NCBI RefSeq assembly: GCF_042433915.1
Contig: NZ_JBHLUN010000004.1
Coordinates: forward strand, 1-64,000
From: Roseomonas elaeocarpi
Lineage (GTDB): Bacteria; Pseudomonadota; Alphaproteobacteria; Acetobacterales; Acetobacteraceae
Direction of reading: 5' to 3'
Length of the DNA: 64,000 nucleotides
Shown here: positions 33,483-42,614 of the stretch, one piece after another
Layout: the number at the start of each line of letters is the position of its first letter
Position numbering within the stretch: position 1 is the first letter of the stretch
Notes under the pieces: model-generated
Databases searched by the model: none
Seen by the model: only the letters and a program-made list of their open reading frames with translations
Told to the model about the DNA's origin: nothing
Translations under genes and position numbers: made by a program

Positions 33483-35582
33483 TCAGGCGGCAGCCCCGCC
33501 CGGCGCGGCCTCGGGCAGCGACGGGTGGTGGAAGGCCATCCGGTTGCGGCCGCCGCGCTTGGCGGCGTAGAGCGCGGCGTCGGCGTGGCGCAGCAGCTCC
33601 GCCGTGTCGGTGACCCCGCGGCTCCAGGCCGTGGCGCCGATCGAGCAGCCGACGCTCACCGTCACCGGGCGCCCGTCCTCGCCCGGCACCGTGAAGGGGC
33701 GCTGGCCGATGCTTTCCAGCACGCGCCGGCCGACCTCGGCGCTGCCGCCCTCGCTGCTCAGCCCCGCCTGTTCTTCCAGCAGCAGCACGAACTCGTCGCC
33801 GCCGATGCGCGCCACCACGTCGCTGCCGCGCACGCAGCGGCCGAGCCGCTGGGCGGCCTCGCGCAGCACCGCGTCGCCGGCGGCGTGGCCGTGCTCGTCG
33901 TTGACCGGCTTGAAGCGGTCGAGGTCGAGGCAGAGCAGCGCGAAGCCCCGCCCGCCCAGCCGGGCGCGCAGCGAGAAGCTTTCCAGTTGCGCCGCCAACC
34001 CGGCGCGGTTGAGCAGCCCGGTCATCGGGTCGCGCCGCCCCGCTTCCTCGGCGGCGCTCAGCGCCGCCTCCTTGCGCGTCAGGGCACCGAGCAGCCGGCG
34101 CAGCGCGTCCGACAGCGCCTCGACCTCGCGCGGACCGCGCACCGGCGGGAAGTCCTGCCCCTCGCCCAGGCGCAGCCGGTCCACCAGCCGCGCGATCCGC
34201 GCCAGCGGCGCCGCGATCCAGTCCGCCAGGAACCAGCCCAGCGCCGCGCAGAACAGCGCCACGGCGCCGCCCCACAGCGCCACGGTGGTGATGACCTGCC
34301 GCCCGGAGGCGTAGGACATCTCGGCCGGCTGCCGCGCCAGGATGGCCCAGCCCAGCCCCGGGTAGCTCCCGCCGCCGCGCGCCGCCACCGCCGCGGTCAG
34401 GTAGTCGCGCCCGTCGGGCCAGCGCTGCACCGCCGGCGTCACCGCGGGCAGTGCGCCGCGCGCGGCCGCCGCCCCGTCCACGCCGCGCCGCGCCGCAGCC
34501 TCGCCCGCCGATCCCGTTCCGCCCGCCGGCGCAACTGCCGCGCCCGGGGAAGCCTCGCCCACCCCGGTTCCCGACCCGCCGGTCCCGACCGTGGCGGCCC
34601 CGCCAGCCCCGGTCCCGCCAGCCCCAAGGCCGTTGGCATCAGTCCCGCTGGCATCGGCCCCGCCCGCGGTCGCACCCCGCTGCCCGTTCAACTCATCCAG
34701 CAACGGCAGCCGCAGCACCGTGCCCGCCAGCGCGTCGGGGCCCAGCAGGACCTCGCCGTCGCGCGCCACCACCAGGAGGTCGATGCCGCGCCGGCTGCCG
34801 AAGGGCAGCACGGTGGAACGTTCCTGCGCCGCGGCCCAGCGCCAGTCGATATGCGCCCCCAGGACGCCCAGCAGCCGGCCATCGGGGCTGCGCAGCGGCA
34901 GCGCGATGTCCACGAAGCGCCACGGCTCGCCGTCGCGCTGCGGCAGCAGCCGCGCCAGCAGCACCGCGTCGTGCACGTCGCCCACGAACAGGCCGTCGCG
35001 CCCCCGCGCGAACCAGGGCCTGGCCGAAACATCGGCGCCGAGCAGCAGGTTGCTGCTGGACGCCACCACGCGCCCCGCCGGGTCGGCGATGCCCAGCCAG
35101 GCGAAGTTCGGGAAGCCGCGCCGGAGGTTGTCCAGCAAGGCGCCGGCGCGCGGCAGGTCTTCCTCGGTGTTGAACTGATCCAGCCGCGACAGGACGCTCA
35201 GCAGCACGACGCGCCCTTCCATGTCGGCGGCCAGCCGCCCGTCCAGCAGCGCGGCCAGGGCGCCGAGGTCGCGCCGACGGGCCGCGCCGGCTTCCTCGTA
35301 GGCCTGGTGGCCCAGGATCAGCCCGAGGCACAGCGCGCAGGCGGCCGCCAGCCCGGCAAAGGCGAGTGCCAGCTGGCCGCGCATGCCGGTGCGGCGGCGC
35401 GGTGGCGTGCTGGCCACGCGAGGCAGCACCGTGCCGCGGATCGCCGCGTCGGAGACGGCCGCGTAGGGAGCCGCCGCATCGGGGGCCGCCGTGCCGGCGC
35501 CGGACCTTTCCGCAGCGCGGGAAACCATGCCGAGCCGCTGATTCTGCTGGACTTTTTCGTCAGCTGCCGGCATCCTGTCCAT
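33483..35582 (-). CDS. membrane diguanylate cyclase with periplasmic sensor (dCache-type) and GGDEF domain
   Basis: A 699-residue inner-membrane signalling protein. Order: disordered N-terminus, TM1 (about 70-92), periplasmic dCache-like sensor (about 95-400) interrupted by an 85-residue Gly/Ala/Thr insert near 305-390, TM2 (TTVALWGGAVALFCAALGWF), HAMP-like linker and C-terminal GGDEF domain. The active site is exactly GGDEF (594-598), and RGSD (585-588) is the RxxD inhibitory site, so feedback control by c-di-GMP is expected. No EAL domain. The start is uncertain among 35582, 35573 and 35528. Confidence 0.9.
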   Translation of the reverse strand: MDRMPAADEKVQQNQRLGMVSRAAERSGAGTAAPDAAAPYAAVSDAAIRGTVLPRVASTPPRRRTGMRGQLALAFAGLAAACALCLGLILGHQAYEEAGAARRRDLGALAALLDGRLAADMEGRVVLLSVLSRLDQFNTEEDLPRAGALLDNLRRGFPNFAWLGIADPAGRVVASSSNLLLGADVSARPWFARGRDGLFVGDVHDAVLLARLLPQRDGEPWRFVDIALPLRSPDGRLLGVLGAHIDWRWAAAQERSTVLPFGSRRGIDLLVVARDGEVLLGPDALAGTVLRLPLLDELNGQRGATAGGADASGTDANGLGAGGTGAGGAATVGTGGSGTGVGEASPGAAVAPAGGTGSAGEAAARRGVDGAAAARGALPAVTPAVQRWPDGRDYLTAAVAARGGGSYPGLGWAILARQPAEMSYASGRQVITTVALWGGAVALFCAALGWFLADWIAAPLARIARLVDRLRLGEGQDFPPVRGPREVEALSDALRRLLGALTRKEAALSAAEEAGRRDPMTGLLNRAGLAAQLESFSLRARLGGRGFALLCLDLDRFKPVNDEHGHAAGDAVLREAAQRLGRCVRGSDVVARIGGDEFVLLLEEQAGLSSEGGSAEVGRRVLESIGQRPFTVPGEDGRPVTVSVGCSIGATAWSRGVTDTAELLRHADAALYAAKRGGRNRMAFHHPSLPEAAPGGAAA

Positions 35583-35790
35583 GATCAACCACGCCCTGAT
35601 ATGCCTGTCGCGATTCGCCGGCGGCACAACCCTAGGTCAGGTCCGTCACCGGATTCTTTAAAGAACCCTGTGATCCCGGTAAATTTTTGCACGCAAAGGT
35701 TGTGCATTCCAGCATCGTGCCTGGCTGACGCGGGGCACTTCGTGCAGGACGGGCGAGGCAGGACGCACCGCCCCGTGCTATCGGGGAACC
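35583..35790. promoter_or_regulatory. divergent control region with two dyads
   Basis: This 208-bp region separates the divergent cyclase and nuclease genes and is AT-rich for the window. It contains a perfect 12-bp palindrome TTCTTTAAAGAA (35654-35665) and an inverted repeat TGCAC-N9-GTGCA (35688-35706). Both are plausible regulator sites; neither regulator is known. Confidence 0.4.
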
Positions 35791-36906
35791 ATGATCCTCG
35801 CTCGTTCCGCACCCGCCCTCACCGGGCGCAGGAGCCCCGGCCCGCGCCGGTCCTGGCCCGCCCGGCTGGCGGCGACGCTGATGCCCGTGCCGCTGCTGTC
35901 GGCGCTGCTGCTGCTTCCCGCCGCCCCGGCCACGGCGGCGCCGGCCGCCTGCGCCGCGCAGTATCCCGGCGGCACCGGCCCGGCGATCGAGCGCGCCTCG
36001 CTGCGCGACCGCGTCGAGGAACTCTGCTTCGGCGGCTTCGCCCTGCTGCACAGCGGCGTGTCGCGCACGCCGCTCGCGGTGTCGGAGCACCTGACCCGCG
36101 CCCGCATCCGCCAGGCCGGACAGGTCCCGCGCGACGACCGCTTCCATGCCGAGGACGCGCTGCCGGACGAGGACCAGTCGCGCCTGTCGGACTACGCCCG
36201 CTCCGGCTTCGATCGGGGGCACATGGCGCCCTCGGGCGACATGGCGACCGCCGCCTCGCAGGGAGAAAGCTTCTCGCTCGCCAACATCGTGCCGCAGAAC
36301 CCGGGCTCGAACCGCTGCCTGTGGGAAGGCGTGGAAAGCACGGTGCGCAGCCTCGCCACCGAGCAGAACGAGGTCTGGGTGGTCACCGGCCCGGTCTTCG
36401 AGGGGGAATCGCTGCAGCGGCTGAACAACCGGGTGCTGGTGCCGACCTCGCTGTTCAAGGCGGTCTGGGTGCCCTCGCTGAACGGGGCCGCCGCCTATCT
36501 CGCGCCCAATGCCCCGGGGGTGCGCTGGCGCGCGGTGTCGATCGAGGAGCTGCGCCGCATCACCGGCATCGACGTGTTTCCCACCCTGCCCGCCGCGCTG
36601 CGGGGCACGGCGCTGGCGCTGCCCGACCCGCGGCCCAGCAACATCCGCGAAAGCTGCTACAGCAACGGCAACAATGGCGAGGTCGCGCAGGCCGACAACG
36701 CCCCGCCGCCCGCCGCTGGCCGCGCCGCCGCGCCGCCTGAGGCGCGGCGGAGCCCCGTCGAGGAACGGCGCGTCGACCGCCCGAGAAACGAGCGGGGCAG
36801 CCCGCAGGTGCAGCCGGCGGCGAGCAGCCGCCTGACGCTGATCCTGGCAGCGGTGTTCGCGATCGTGGCGGTGGTGGCGCTGATCCGCGTTCTTGGCCGC
36901 CGCTGA
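35791..36906 (+). CDS. DNA/RNA non-specific endonuclease, membrane-anchored
   Basis: A 371-residue exported nuclease of the Serratia NucA family. Signal peptide about 24-50 (VPLLSALLLLPAAPATAAPA); catalytic motif DRGHMAPSGD at 141-150 (His 144) with the Mg-binding Asn in SLANIVPQNPGSNR. Beyond the nuclease domain comes a charged Pro-rich linker and a C-terminal membrane helix (about 346-367, LILAAVFAIVAVVALI) with an Arg-Arg end. This tether is not typical of secreted family members and suggests a periplasm-facing, membrane-held enzyme for degrading incoming nucleic acid. No immunity gene is apparent. Confidence 0.93.
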   Translation: MILARSAPALTGRRSPGPRRSWPARLAATLMPVPLLSALLLLPAAPATAAPAACAAQYPGGTGPAIERASLRDRVEELCFGGFALLHSGVSRTPLAVSEHLTRARIRQAGQVPRDDRFHAEDALPDEDQSRLSDYARSGFDRGHMAPSGDMATAASQGESFSLANIVPQNPGSNRCLWEGVESTVRSLATEQNEVWVVTGPVFEGESLQRLNNRVLVPTSLFKAVWVPSLNGAAAYLAPNAPGVRWRAVSIEELRRITGIDVFPTLPAALRGTALALPDPRPSNIRESCYSNGNNGEVAQADNAPPPAAGRAAAPPEARRSPVEERRVDRPRNERGSPQVQPAASSRLTLILAAVFAIVAVVALIRVLGRR

Positions 36907-36908
36907 GA

Positions 36909-36937
36909 CGCCCGGCCCCGGCGGCGCGGGCCGGGCG
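36909..36937 (+). terminator. hairpin terminator of the nuclease gene
   Basis: A perfect 10-bp stem, CGCCCGGCCC (36909-36918) and GGGCCGGGCG (36928-36937), with a 9-nt loop, two bases past the stop codon. An A/T-richer tandem repeat follows rather than a T-run. Confidence 0.6.
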
Positions 36938-36947
36938 CGACGGCGAA

Positions 36948-36979
36948 GTAAGATAGTAAGATGGTAAGGAAGTAAGGCG
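36948..36979. repeat. 8-bp tandem repeat, four units
   Basis: GTAAGATA, GTAAGATG, GTAAGGAA, GTAAGGCG follow one another at 36948-36979 in an otherwise GC-rich spacer, right after the nuclease terminator. No function is known. Confidence 0.75.
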
Positions 36980-37085
36980 AATGCGCCGCCGGCGCGGCCC
37001 CGGGCCGGCAGCGCGCCCGACGCCCGGCACCCGCCGGCCGGAGGGTCGGCAGCGTGGCGGCACCGCAGGATGGAGGACGCAGGGG

Positions 37086-37334
37086 ATGCAGTTCGAGCCT
37101 TTCGCCGACGAGGCCGCCGTGCGGGGCATCGGCGAGCTGACCGTGGAAAACCGGCTCGACCGGATCTCGATCCACGGCAGCCTGGACGTGACGCGCGACC
37201 AGGAAGGGCTGGCCCGGGCGCGCGACCTCCGCGACCTGTTGCTGGCCGCCATCGCGCGGCTGGAAGCGGAGGACCTGCCGGAGCGGGTCCGCACCGGCGA
37301 GCACACCGACCGCACCCCCAACCCCTTCCGCTAG
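37086..37334 (+). CDS. small conserved protein of unknown function
   Basis: An 82-residue acidic cytoplasmic protein. Core: ENRLDRISIHGSLDVTRDQE, then an amphipathic helix (GLARARDLRDLLLAAIARLE). I know this only as a hypothetical protein seen in alphaproteobacteria. The ATG at 37086 follows CGCAGGGG at good spacing; a longer reading frame upstream is Arg/Pro low complexity. It is 37 bp from the convergent MFS gene and shares no operon. Confidence 0.72.
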   Translation: MQFEPFADEAAVRGIGELTVENRLDRISIHGSLDVTRDQEGLARARDLRDLLLAAIARLEAEDLPERVRTGEHTDRTPNPFR

Positions 37335-37371
37335 CGGCGGGCCTGGAAGCGGCGAGCCCGGGGACGCGCCG

Positions 37372-38721
37372 CTATTCCGCGGCGATCGGCCGCGCCGCGG
37401 TGGCACGCCCGCGGTCGAGCAGCACGATCAGCACGATCGACATGATCGGCAGCGCCGCCATGAACAGCAGCCCGTAGTAGTCGCCGCCGCCCGAACGGTC
37501 CTTGATGATGCCGAAGACCTGCGGCCCGAAATAGCCGCCGAGATTGCCCACCGAATTGATCCAGGCGATGCCCGCCGCGGCCGCCGTGCCGCTGAGAAAG
37601 GCGGTGGGCAGCGACCAGAAGACCGGCAGCGCCGCGAAGATGCCGAAGCTGGCCAGCGCCAGGCCCAGCAGCTTCGGCACGAGGCCGTCATTGCCCGCCG
37701 CGATCAGCAGCCCCGCCGTGGCGCAGGCGGCGGCGAAGGCGGTGGTCCACTTCCGCTCGCCGATGCGGTCCGAGAAGAAGCCCCACAGCACCATGGTCAC
37801 CGCACCCACGGCGTAGGGGAAGGCGTTGAGGAAGCCGAGCTGAACGTTGCCCACCTCGCCGATCGCCTTGATGATCTGCGGCTGAAAGAAGCCCAGCGTG
37901 TAGAGCGGCGACACCAGCCCCAGGTACACGAAGCCGTAGCCGATCACCCGTACGTTGAGCAGCGTCTGCCACCACTCGTAGCGCCGCACGGCCTCGCGCT
38001 GCCGCTCCTCCTCGCGCAGCGTGTCGTCGAGCCAGCGCTTCTCCTCCGCCGTCAGCCAGTGCGCCTCGCCCGGGCGGTCCGTCAGGTAGGCCAGCACGCC
38101 GACCGCGAGCAGCAGCGCCGGGATGGCCTCGATAATGAACATCCACTGCCAGCCATGGAGGCCCCAGACGCCGTCCATGTTGAGCAGGTAGCCCGACACC
38201 GGCGAGCCCAGCGCCGAGGAGAAGGGGATGGCGAACATGAACCAGCCCACGATCCGCCCGCGATAGCGTGAGGGGAACCAGAGCGTGAGGTAGAAGATCA
38301 CGCCGGGAAAGAAGCCCGCCTCCGCCGCGCCGAGCAGCACGCGCACGACGTTGAAGCTGGTCTCGCCCACCACGAAGGCCTGCGCGCCCGACAGGAGCCC
38401 CCAGCTCACCATGATGCGGGCGATCCAGCGCCGTGCGCCGAAACGGTGCAGCGCGAGGTTGCTCGGCACCTCGAACACGAAATAGGCCAGGAAGAAGATG
38501 CCGGCCGCAGTGCCGAAGGCGGTGGCGCTCAGGCTGAGGTCGCTGCGCATCGCAGGGCCCGCGAAGCCCACGTTCACCCGGTCGAGGTAGGATACGAAGT
38601 AGCACAGCACCAGGAAGGGCAGCAGCCGCCAGGCCACCTTGCGCACGGCGCTGCGCTCCACCGCCGGGATCGCGCCACCACCCTCGGCGGGCGCGAAGGC
38701 CCCGCCCGACATCGCGCCCAT
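37372..38721 (-). CDS. MFS transporter, anion:cation symporter (ACS/phthalate permease) family
   Basis: A 449-residue inner-membrane protein with 12 helices. The opening LLPFLVLCYFVSYLDRVNVGFA and SNLALHRFGARRWIARIMVSWG are characteristic of the ACS family, which imports carboxylates such as tartrate, glucarate and phthalate. The ATG at 38721 follows AGGGGAGGG. With the SDR and aldehyde dehydrogenase genes behind it on the same strand, it is likely the uptake system for the compound they oxidise. The substrate is unknown. Confidence 0.92.
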   Translation of the reverse strand: MGAMSGGAFAPAEGGGAIPAVERSAVRKVAWRLLPFLVLCYFVSYLDRVNVGFAGPAMRSDLSLSATAFGTAAGIFFLAYFVFEVPSNLALHRFGARRWIARIMVSWGLLSGAQAFVVGETSFNVVRVLLGAAEAGFFPGVIFYLTLWFPSRYRGRIVGWFMFAIPFSSALGSPVSGYLLNMDGVWGLHGWQWMFIIEAIPALLLAVGVLAYLTDRPGEAHWLTAEEKRWLDDTLREEERQREAVRRYEWWQTLLNVRVIGYGFVYLGLVSPLYTLGFFQPQIIKAIGEVGNVQLGFLNAFPYAVGAVTMVLWGFFSDRIGERKWTTAFAAACATAGLLIAAGNDGLVPKLLGLALASFGIFAALPVFWSLPTAFLSGTAAAAGIAWINSVGNLGGYFGPQVFGIIKDRSGGGDYYGLLFMAALPIMSIVLIVLLDRGRATAARPIAAE

Positions 38722-38826
38722 GCGCGCCCTCCCCTGTTCGTTCCCTGTTGCCGGCTTCACGCCGGCTTGTGCGGGAAGTCTGCGGGGGAACGGCGGGGAG
38801 GTCGAGCCCTCATTCCCACGGAGAAG

Positions 38827-38862
38827 GAAAACCGCGCCGCGGCATAGCCCGACGCGGCGCGG
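38827..38862 (-). terminator. intrinsic terminator after the SDR gene
   Basis: Minus strand: perfect 10-bp stem CCGCGCCGCG (38862-38853) and CGCGGCGCGG (38841-38832), 11-nt loop, followed by TTTTCC (38831 down). It lies about 55 bp past the SDR stop and before the MFS start, so the MFS gene probably has its own promoter. Confidence 0.65.
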
Positions 38863-38915
38863 CGGGTGCCGTCCCTGGCCGACCGGAACAACGGGGCCAC
38901 GCCCGGCGGAAGGGC

Positions 38916-39662
38916 TCAGATGCAGCGACCGCCGTCGACCTCCATGGCGATGCCGGTGATCATCGAGGCCTCGTCGGAGCACAGGAACGCGGCGGCATTG
39001 CCCATGTCTTCGGGCGTGGAAAAGCGGCCCAGCGGAATGGTGCTGAGGAACTTCGCGCGGATCTCGGGCGTGTCCTGGCCCATGAAGGTGCTCAGCAGCG
39101 GCGTTTCTCCCGCCACCGGGTTGATCGCGTTCACCCGCACGCCAAAGGGCGCCAGTTCCACCGCCATGGCGCGGGTGGCGGTGATCACCCAGCCCTTGGA
39201 GGCGTTGTACCAGGTCAGGTTCGGCCGCGGGCTGACGCCGCCGGTGGAGGCGACGTTGAGGATCGCGCCGCGGTGCTGTTCCTTGAACAGCGGCACGATC
39301 TCGCGCGCGGCGAGGTAGATCGCCTTCATGTTGACCGCGGCGATACGGTCGAAGCTGTCCTCGGGCAGGGTGTCCAGCGGCTGCGGCGTGTGGCCGACGC
39401 CGGCGTTGTTCACCAGGATGTCGAGCCCGCCGAAGCTGTTCCGCGCGGCCTCGGTCATGCTGCGCGCACCGGCGGCGGTGGCGACGTCGGCCTCCACCGC
39501 CACGGCGGCATCGCCCAGGCTCTCGGCGACGCGCTGCGCTGCCGCGGCGTCGCGATCGGCCACCACCACGCGCGCGCCCTCGGCCACGAACTTGCGCAGG
39601 ATGCCCTCGCCGAAGCCGGAGCCGCCGCCGGTGACGATCGCGACCTTGTTCTGAAGTCTCAT
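38916..39662 (-). CDS. short-chain dehydrogenase/reductase
   Basis: A 248-residue classical SDR. Cofactor motif VAIVTGGGSGFGEGI (about 7-21), Asp in VVVADRD favouring NAD+, NNAGVG, and the catalytic Ser-Tyr-Lys (NVASTGG, WYNASKG). The C-terminus ITGIAMEVDGGRC is typical. It oxidises or reduces an alcohol/ketone; with a neighbouring aldehyde dehydrogenase it may form an alcohol-to-acid route. Substrate unknown. Confidence 0.93.
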   Translation of the reverse strand: MRLQNKVAIVTGGGSGFGEGILRKFVAEGARVVVADRDAAAAQRVAESLGDAAVAVEADVATAAGARSMTEAARNSFGGLDILVNNAGVGHTPQPLDTLPEDSFDRIAAVNMKAIYLAAREIVPLFKEQHRGAILNVASTGGVSPRPNLTWYNASKGWVITATRAMAVELAPFGVRVNAINPVAGETPLLSTFMGQDTPEIRAKFLSTIPLGRFSTPEDMGNAAAFLCSDEASMITGIAMEVDGGRCI

Positions 39663-39896
39663 GGCATGCGTTTCCTCGTGTTGGTGGTTCGTGAACCGGC
39701 CCGTGCGGCAGGCTGAATGGTTATGCGGGCCTTCGCCGGCGCATGGCGCCAGCCCGCATCAAGCTGCCGCTGCGCGACCCTTCTGCCAGCGCCGCAGCGA
39801 CCTGCCGCTGCGTGACCGTCCCGCCGGCCGCGCGGAGGCTTGCCGGCATGACAGCCCCGCGCGATGTCACGGGACGGCGGCGCCGGGGAGCGCGCC

Positions 39897-41351
39897 TCAG
39901 CCGTGGCGGATCGCGACGGTCTTGAGCGAAGCGAAGCTGTAGAGCGCCTCGAAACCCTTCTCGCGCCCGTGGCCGGAGCGCTTCACGCCGCCGAAGGGCA
40001 GTTCCACCCCGCCGCCCGCGCCGTAGTTGTTGACGAAGACCTGCCCCGTCTCGATCGCGCGCGCCATGCGCAGCGCCCGGCTGCCATCCGCCGTCCAAAC
40101 GCCCGCCACCAAGCCGTAGTCGGTGCCGTTGGCGATGCGGATCGCGTCGGCCTCGTCGTCGAAGGGGATCACCGCCTGCACGGGGCCGAAGATCTCCTCC
40201 TGCGCCAGCCGCTCCTCGCCGGTGCGCGCGGCCACCAGCGTCGGCGCGACGTAGTAGCCGCCGGCGGGCGCGTCACGCTCCACCTGCCCCTGCGCCACGA
40301 CCTCGAGCCCGCCGCCGTCGCGCGCCATGCTGAGGTAGCCCTCCACGATCTCGCGCTGCCGCGCCGAGACCAGCGGACCCATGTCGAGGTCGGCCATCGC
40401 CGGCCCGACCCGCAGGCTGCGGTAGCGCTCGGCCATGCGCTCGACGACGGTCGAATACAGTGACCGCTGCACCAGGATGCGCGAGGCAGCGGAACAGGTC
40501 TGGCCGGCGTTCTGGATGCCGGCGTTCACCAGGAAGGGCAGCGCGGCCTCGAGATCGGCATCGTCGAAGACGATCTGCGGCGACTTGCCGCCGAGCTCCA
40601 GCGTCACCGGCACGGCGTTGCGCGCCGCGGCCGCCTGCACCAGCCCGCCCACCACGACCGAGCCGGTGAAGGACACGTGGTGGATGCCGCGATGGCCCGA
40701 CAGCGCCGCGCCCGCTTCCTCGCCCAGGCCGGAAACGAGGTTGACCGCGCCGGCCGGGAAGCCCGCCTCGGCCGCGATGCGGGCATAGGCGATGGCGGTG
40801 AGGCTGGCTTCCTCGGCGGGCTTGATCACCACCGCATTGCCCATCGCCAGCGAGGCGGTGACGGAGCGGCCGATGATCTGCATCGGGTAGTTCCAGGGCA
40901 CGATGTGGCCGGTGACACCCAGCGGCTCCCACAGGGTCATCACCGTGTAGCCGTCGAGGTAGGGGATGGTGTCGCCGTGCAGCTTGTCGGCCGCCCCGCC
41001 GTAGAATTCGAGGTAACGGGCCAGGGCCAGCGCGTCGGCGCGGGCCTGGCGCAGCGGCTTGCCCACGTCCAGCGCCTCGAGCCGCGCCAGCTCCTCGGCG
41101 CGATCGGCCACCAACTGCCCCATGCGGGTCAGCAGGCGCCCGCGCTCGGTGGCGGTGGTGCGGCCCCAGGCGCCGCGGCGTGCCTCGGCGGCGGCGGCCA
41201 CGGCGCGGTCGATGTCCTCCGCCCCGCCGCGGGCGATGCGGGCGAGCTCGGTGCCGTCCGACGGGTTGAGCAGCGGCAGGGTGTCGCCCCCCGCGGCCGG
41301 GCGCCACGCGCCGCCGATGAGGTTCAGGCGGGTGTCGAAGGGGATATCCAT
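39897..41351 (-). CDS. NAD(P)-dependent aldehyde dehydrogenase
   Basis: A 484-residue ALDH. VPWNYPMQIIGRSVTASLAM (the catalytic Asn region), LELGGKSPQIVF (general-base Glu) and NAGQTCSAASRILV (catalytic Cys) are all intact, as is EEIFGPVQAV. The start ATG at 41351 has GGAGGAACGCG. It lies 234 bp upstream of the SDR gene on the same strand. The substrate is not deducible from the sequence. Confidence 0.94.
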   Translation of the reverse strand: MDIPFDTRLNLIGGAWRPAAGGDTLPLLNPSDGTELARIARGGAEDIDRAVAAAAEARRGAWGRTTATERGRLLTRMGQLVADRAEELARLEALDVGKPLRQARADALALARYLEFYGGAADKLHGDTIPYLDGYTVMTLWEPLGVTGHIVPWNYPMQIIGRSVTASLAMGNAVVIKPAEEASLTAIAYARIAAEAGFPAGAVNLVSGLGEEAGAALSGHRGIHHVSFTGSVVVGGLVQAAAARNAVPVTLELGGKSPQIVFDDADLEAALPFLVNAGIQNAGQTCSAASRILVQRSLYSTVVERMAERYRSLRVGPAMADLDMGPLVSARQREIVEGYLSMARDGGGLEVVAQGQVERDAPAGGYYVAPTLVAARTGEERLAQEEIFGPVQAVIPFDDEADAIRIANGTDYGLVAGVWTADGSRALRMARAIETGQVFVNNYGAGGGVELPFGGVKRSGHGREKGFEALYSFASLKTVAIRHG

Positions 41352-41702
41352 GGCGCGTTCCTCCGGAGCGGGCCGCGTCGCGGGCACCCCCTTAGGGCGG
41401 GCGCGCGGGCCTTTTCCCCGGCTTATCGCCTGCGCGGCGACACCGCCAGGGATGCGAGGGGTGCGAAAGGATGGATGAGGCGGCCGGTCACGGCATGATC
41501 CATGCCGCCTCTGCCCGGAACGGGTTCGCCGCGGAAACACGGGCGCCCTCCCCCGCACCGTCGCCCCGCCTCCACGCGGTCGGGGGAGAAAGGTGGCGCT
41601 TTGCCGAGGCTCCGGCATCAACCGCAGGCGGCATCGGCCGTGCTCCCCGCCGCCCTGCGCGTCACTCGCCCAGGCGGGGCGCCGGAAACGCCGCCCCGCG
41701 CG
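41352..41702. other. intergenic region
   Basis: A 351-bp space between the YdcF gene 3' end and the ALDH start, both on the minus strand. The ALDH promoter should be here. Only the ALDH ribosome-binding site is clear. Confidence 0.4.
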
Positions 41703-42506
41703 TCAGCCCCCCGGGCGCGGCGCCGGAAACAGCGCCCCGGTGCGGCCCATCAGGCGATAGGCCACGAGGCCCGACCACTCGTGCAGCGCAAGGTCGAGGT
41801 CCTGCAGCCGCTGCCCCAGCGTGCCGCTGCTCCACCAGGTCACGGGGTGCAGCCCGGCCTTGAAGCCGACCGGGTCGGGCAGGACCTCCCAGCCCAGCTG
41901 CCGGAAAATGCCCACCGAGCGCGGCATGTGCTGCGCCGAGGTCACCAGCACCCAGCGCTCGCCGGGCTGCGGGTGCACCATCTCGCGCGTGAAGAGCGCG
42001 TTTTCCCAGGTGTTGCGCGAGTGCGGCTCGAACAGGACGCGCGGGCCTTCGAGGCCGAGCTCCGCCCAGAGCCGCCGCGCCACCTCGGACTCCGAGATGC
42101 GGCTGAGCGCGGGCATCGAGGAGCCGCCGGTGAAGACGATCCTGGCCTGCGGATAAAGGCGGGCCAGCCGCACGGCCTCGGTCATGCGCTCCGCCGCGTC
42201 GTTCAGCGCCGGCAGGCCCCAGTCCGCCGTCAGGGTGGTTTCCACAGCACCGCCCAGCACGACGACGCCGTCCACCCGCGGCGGCGGGTCGAGCGGCGGG
42301 AAGCGCCGCTCCAGCGGCAGCGCGATCCACTGGCCGACCGGCAGCACGAAGCAGAGCACCAGCCCGCCCAAGCCTACGAGCAGCAGCGCGCGGCCGGTGC
42401 GCGAGGAATAGCGGGCGAGCAGCAGCGCCCCGAGGCAGCTGGCGAGCAGCAGCAGCGTGCTCGGGCGCAACAGCATCCAGAGGAGCTTGGACAACACGAA
42501 ACTCAA
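41703..42506 (-). CDS. YdcF-family (DUF218) membrane protein
   Basis: A 267-residue protein with two N-terminal membrane helices (STLLLLASCLGALLLA and ALLLVGLGGLVLCFVLP) and a periplasmic DUF218 domain: GVVVLGGAVETT, IVFTGGSSMP, EPHSRNTWENA and LVTSAQHMPRS. Members (YdcF, SanA, ElyC) affect envelope precursors. A TTG at 42506 is preferred because GGGGAAG sits seven bases upstream and the reading SFVLSKLLWMLLRPS is the family N-terminus; a GTG at 42533 is the alternative. The tRNA-Leu gene is divergent. Confidence 0.88.
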   Translation of the reverse strand: MSFVLSKLLWMLLRPSTLLLLASCLGALLLARYSSRTGRALLLVGLGGLVLCFVLPVGQWIALPLERRFPPLDPPPRVDGVVVLGGAVETTLTADWGLPALNDAAERMTEAVRLARLYPQARIVFTGGSSMPALSRISESEVARRLWAELGLEGPRVLFEPHSRNTWENALFTREMVHPQPGERWVLVTSAQHMPRSVGIFRQLGWEVLPDPVGFKAGLHPVTWWSSGTLGQRLQDLDLALHEWSGLVAYRLMGRTGALFPAPRPGG

Positions 42507-42574
42507 GGGCGCGCTTCCCCGGTGACGGAACACCTTACCTTCCAGGCCCGGCGCCGCGACGCAACGGCGCCGGC

Positions 42575-42603
42575 TTCCGGCCGGGCACCGGGCACTGTAT
42601 CCT
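42575..42603 (+). promoter_or_regulatory. predicted tRNA-Leu promoter
   Basis: TTCCGG (42575-42580) and TATCCT (42598-42603) are 17 bp apart and end 11 bp before the mature tRNA 5' end. The -10 is good and the -35 is weak. Confidence 0.45.
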
Positions 42604-42614
42604 GCGGCCCGTCG

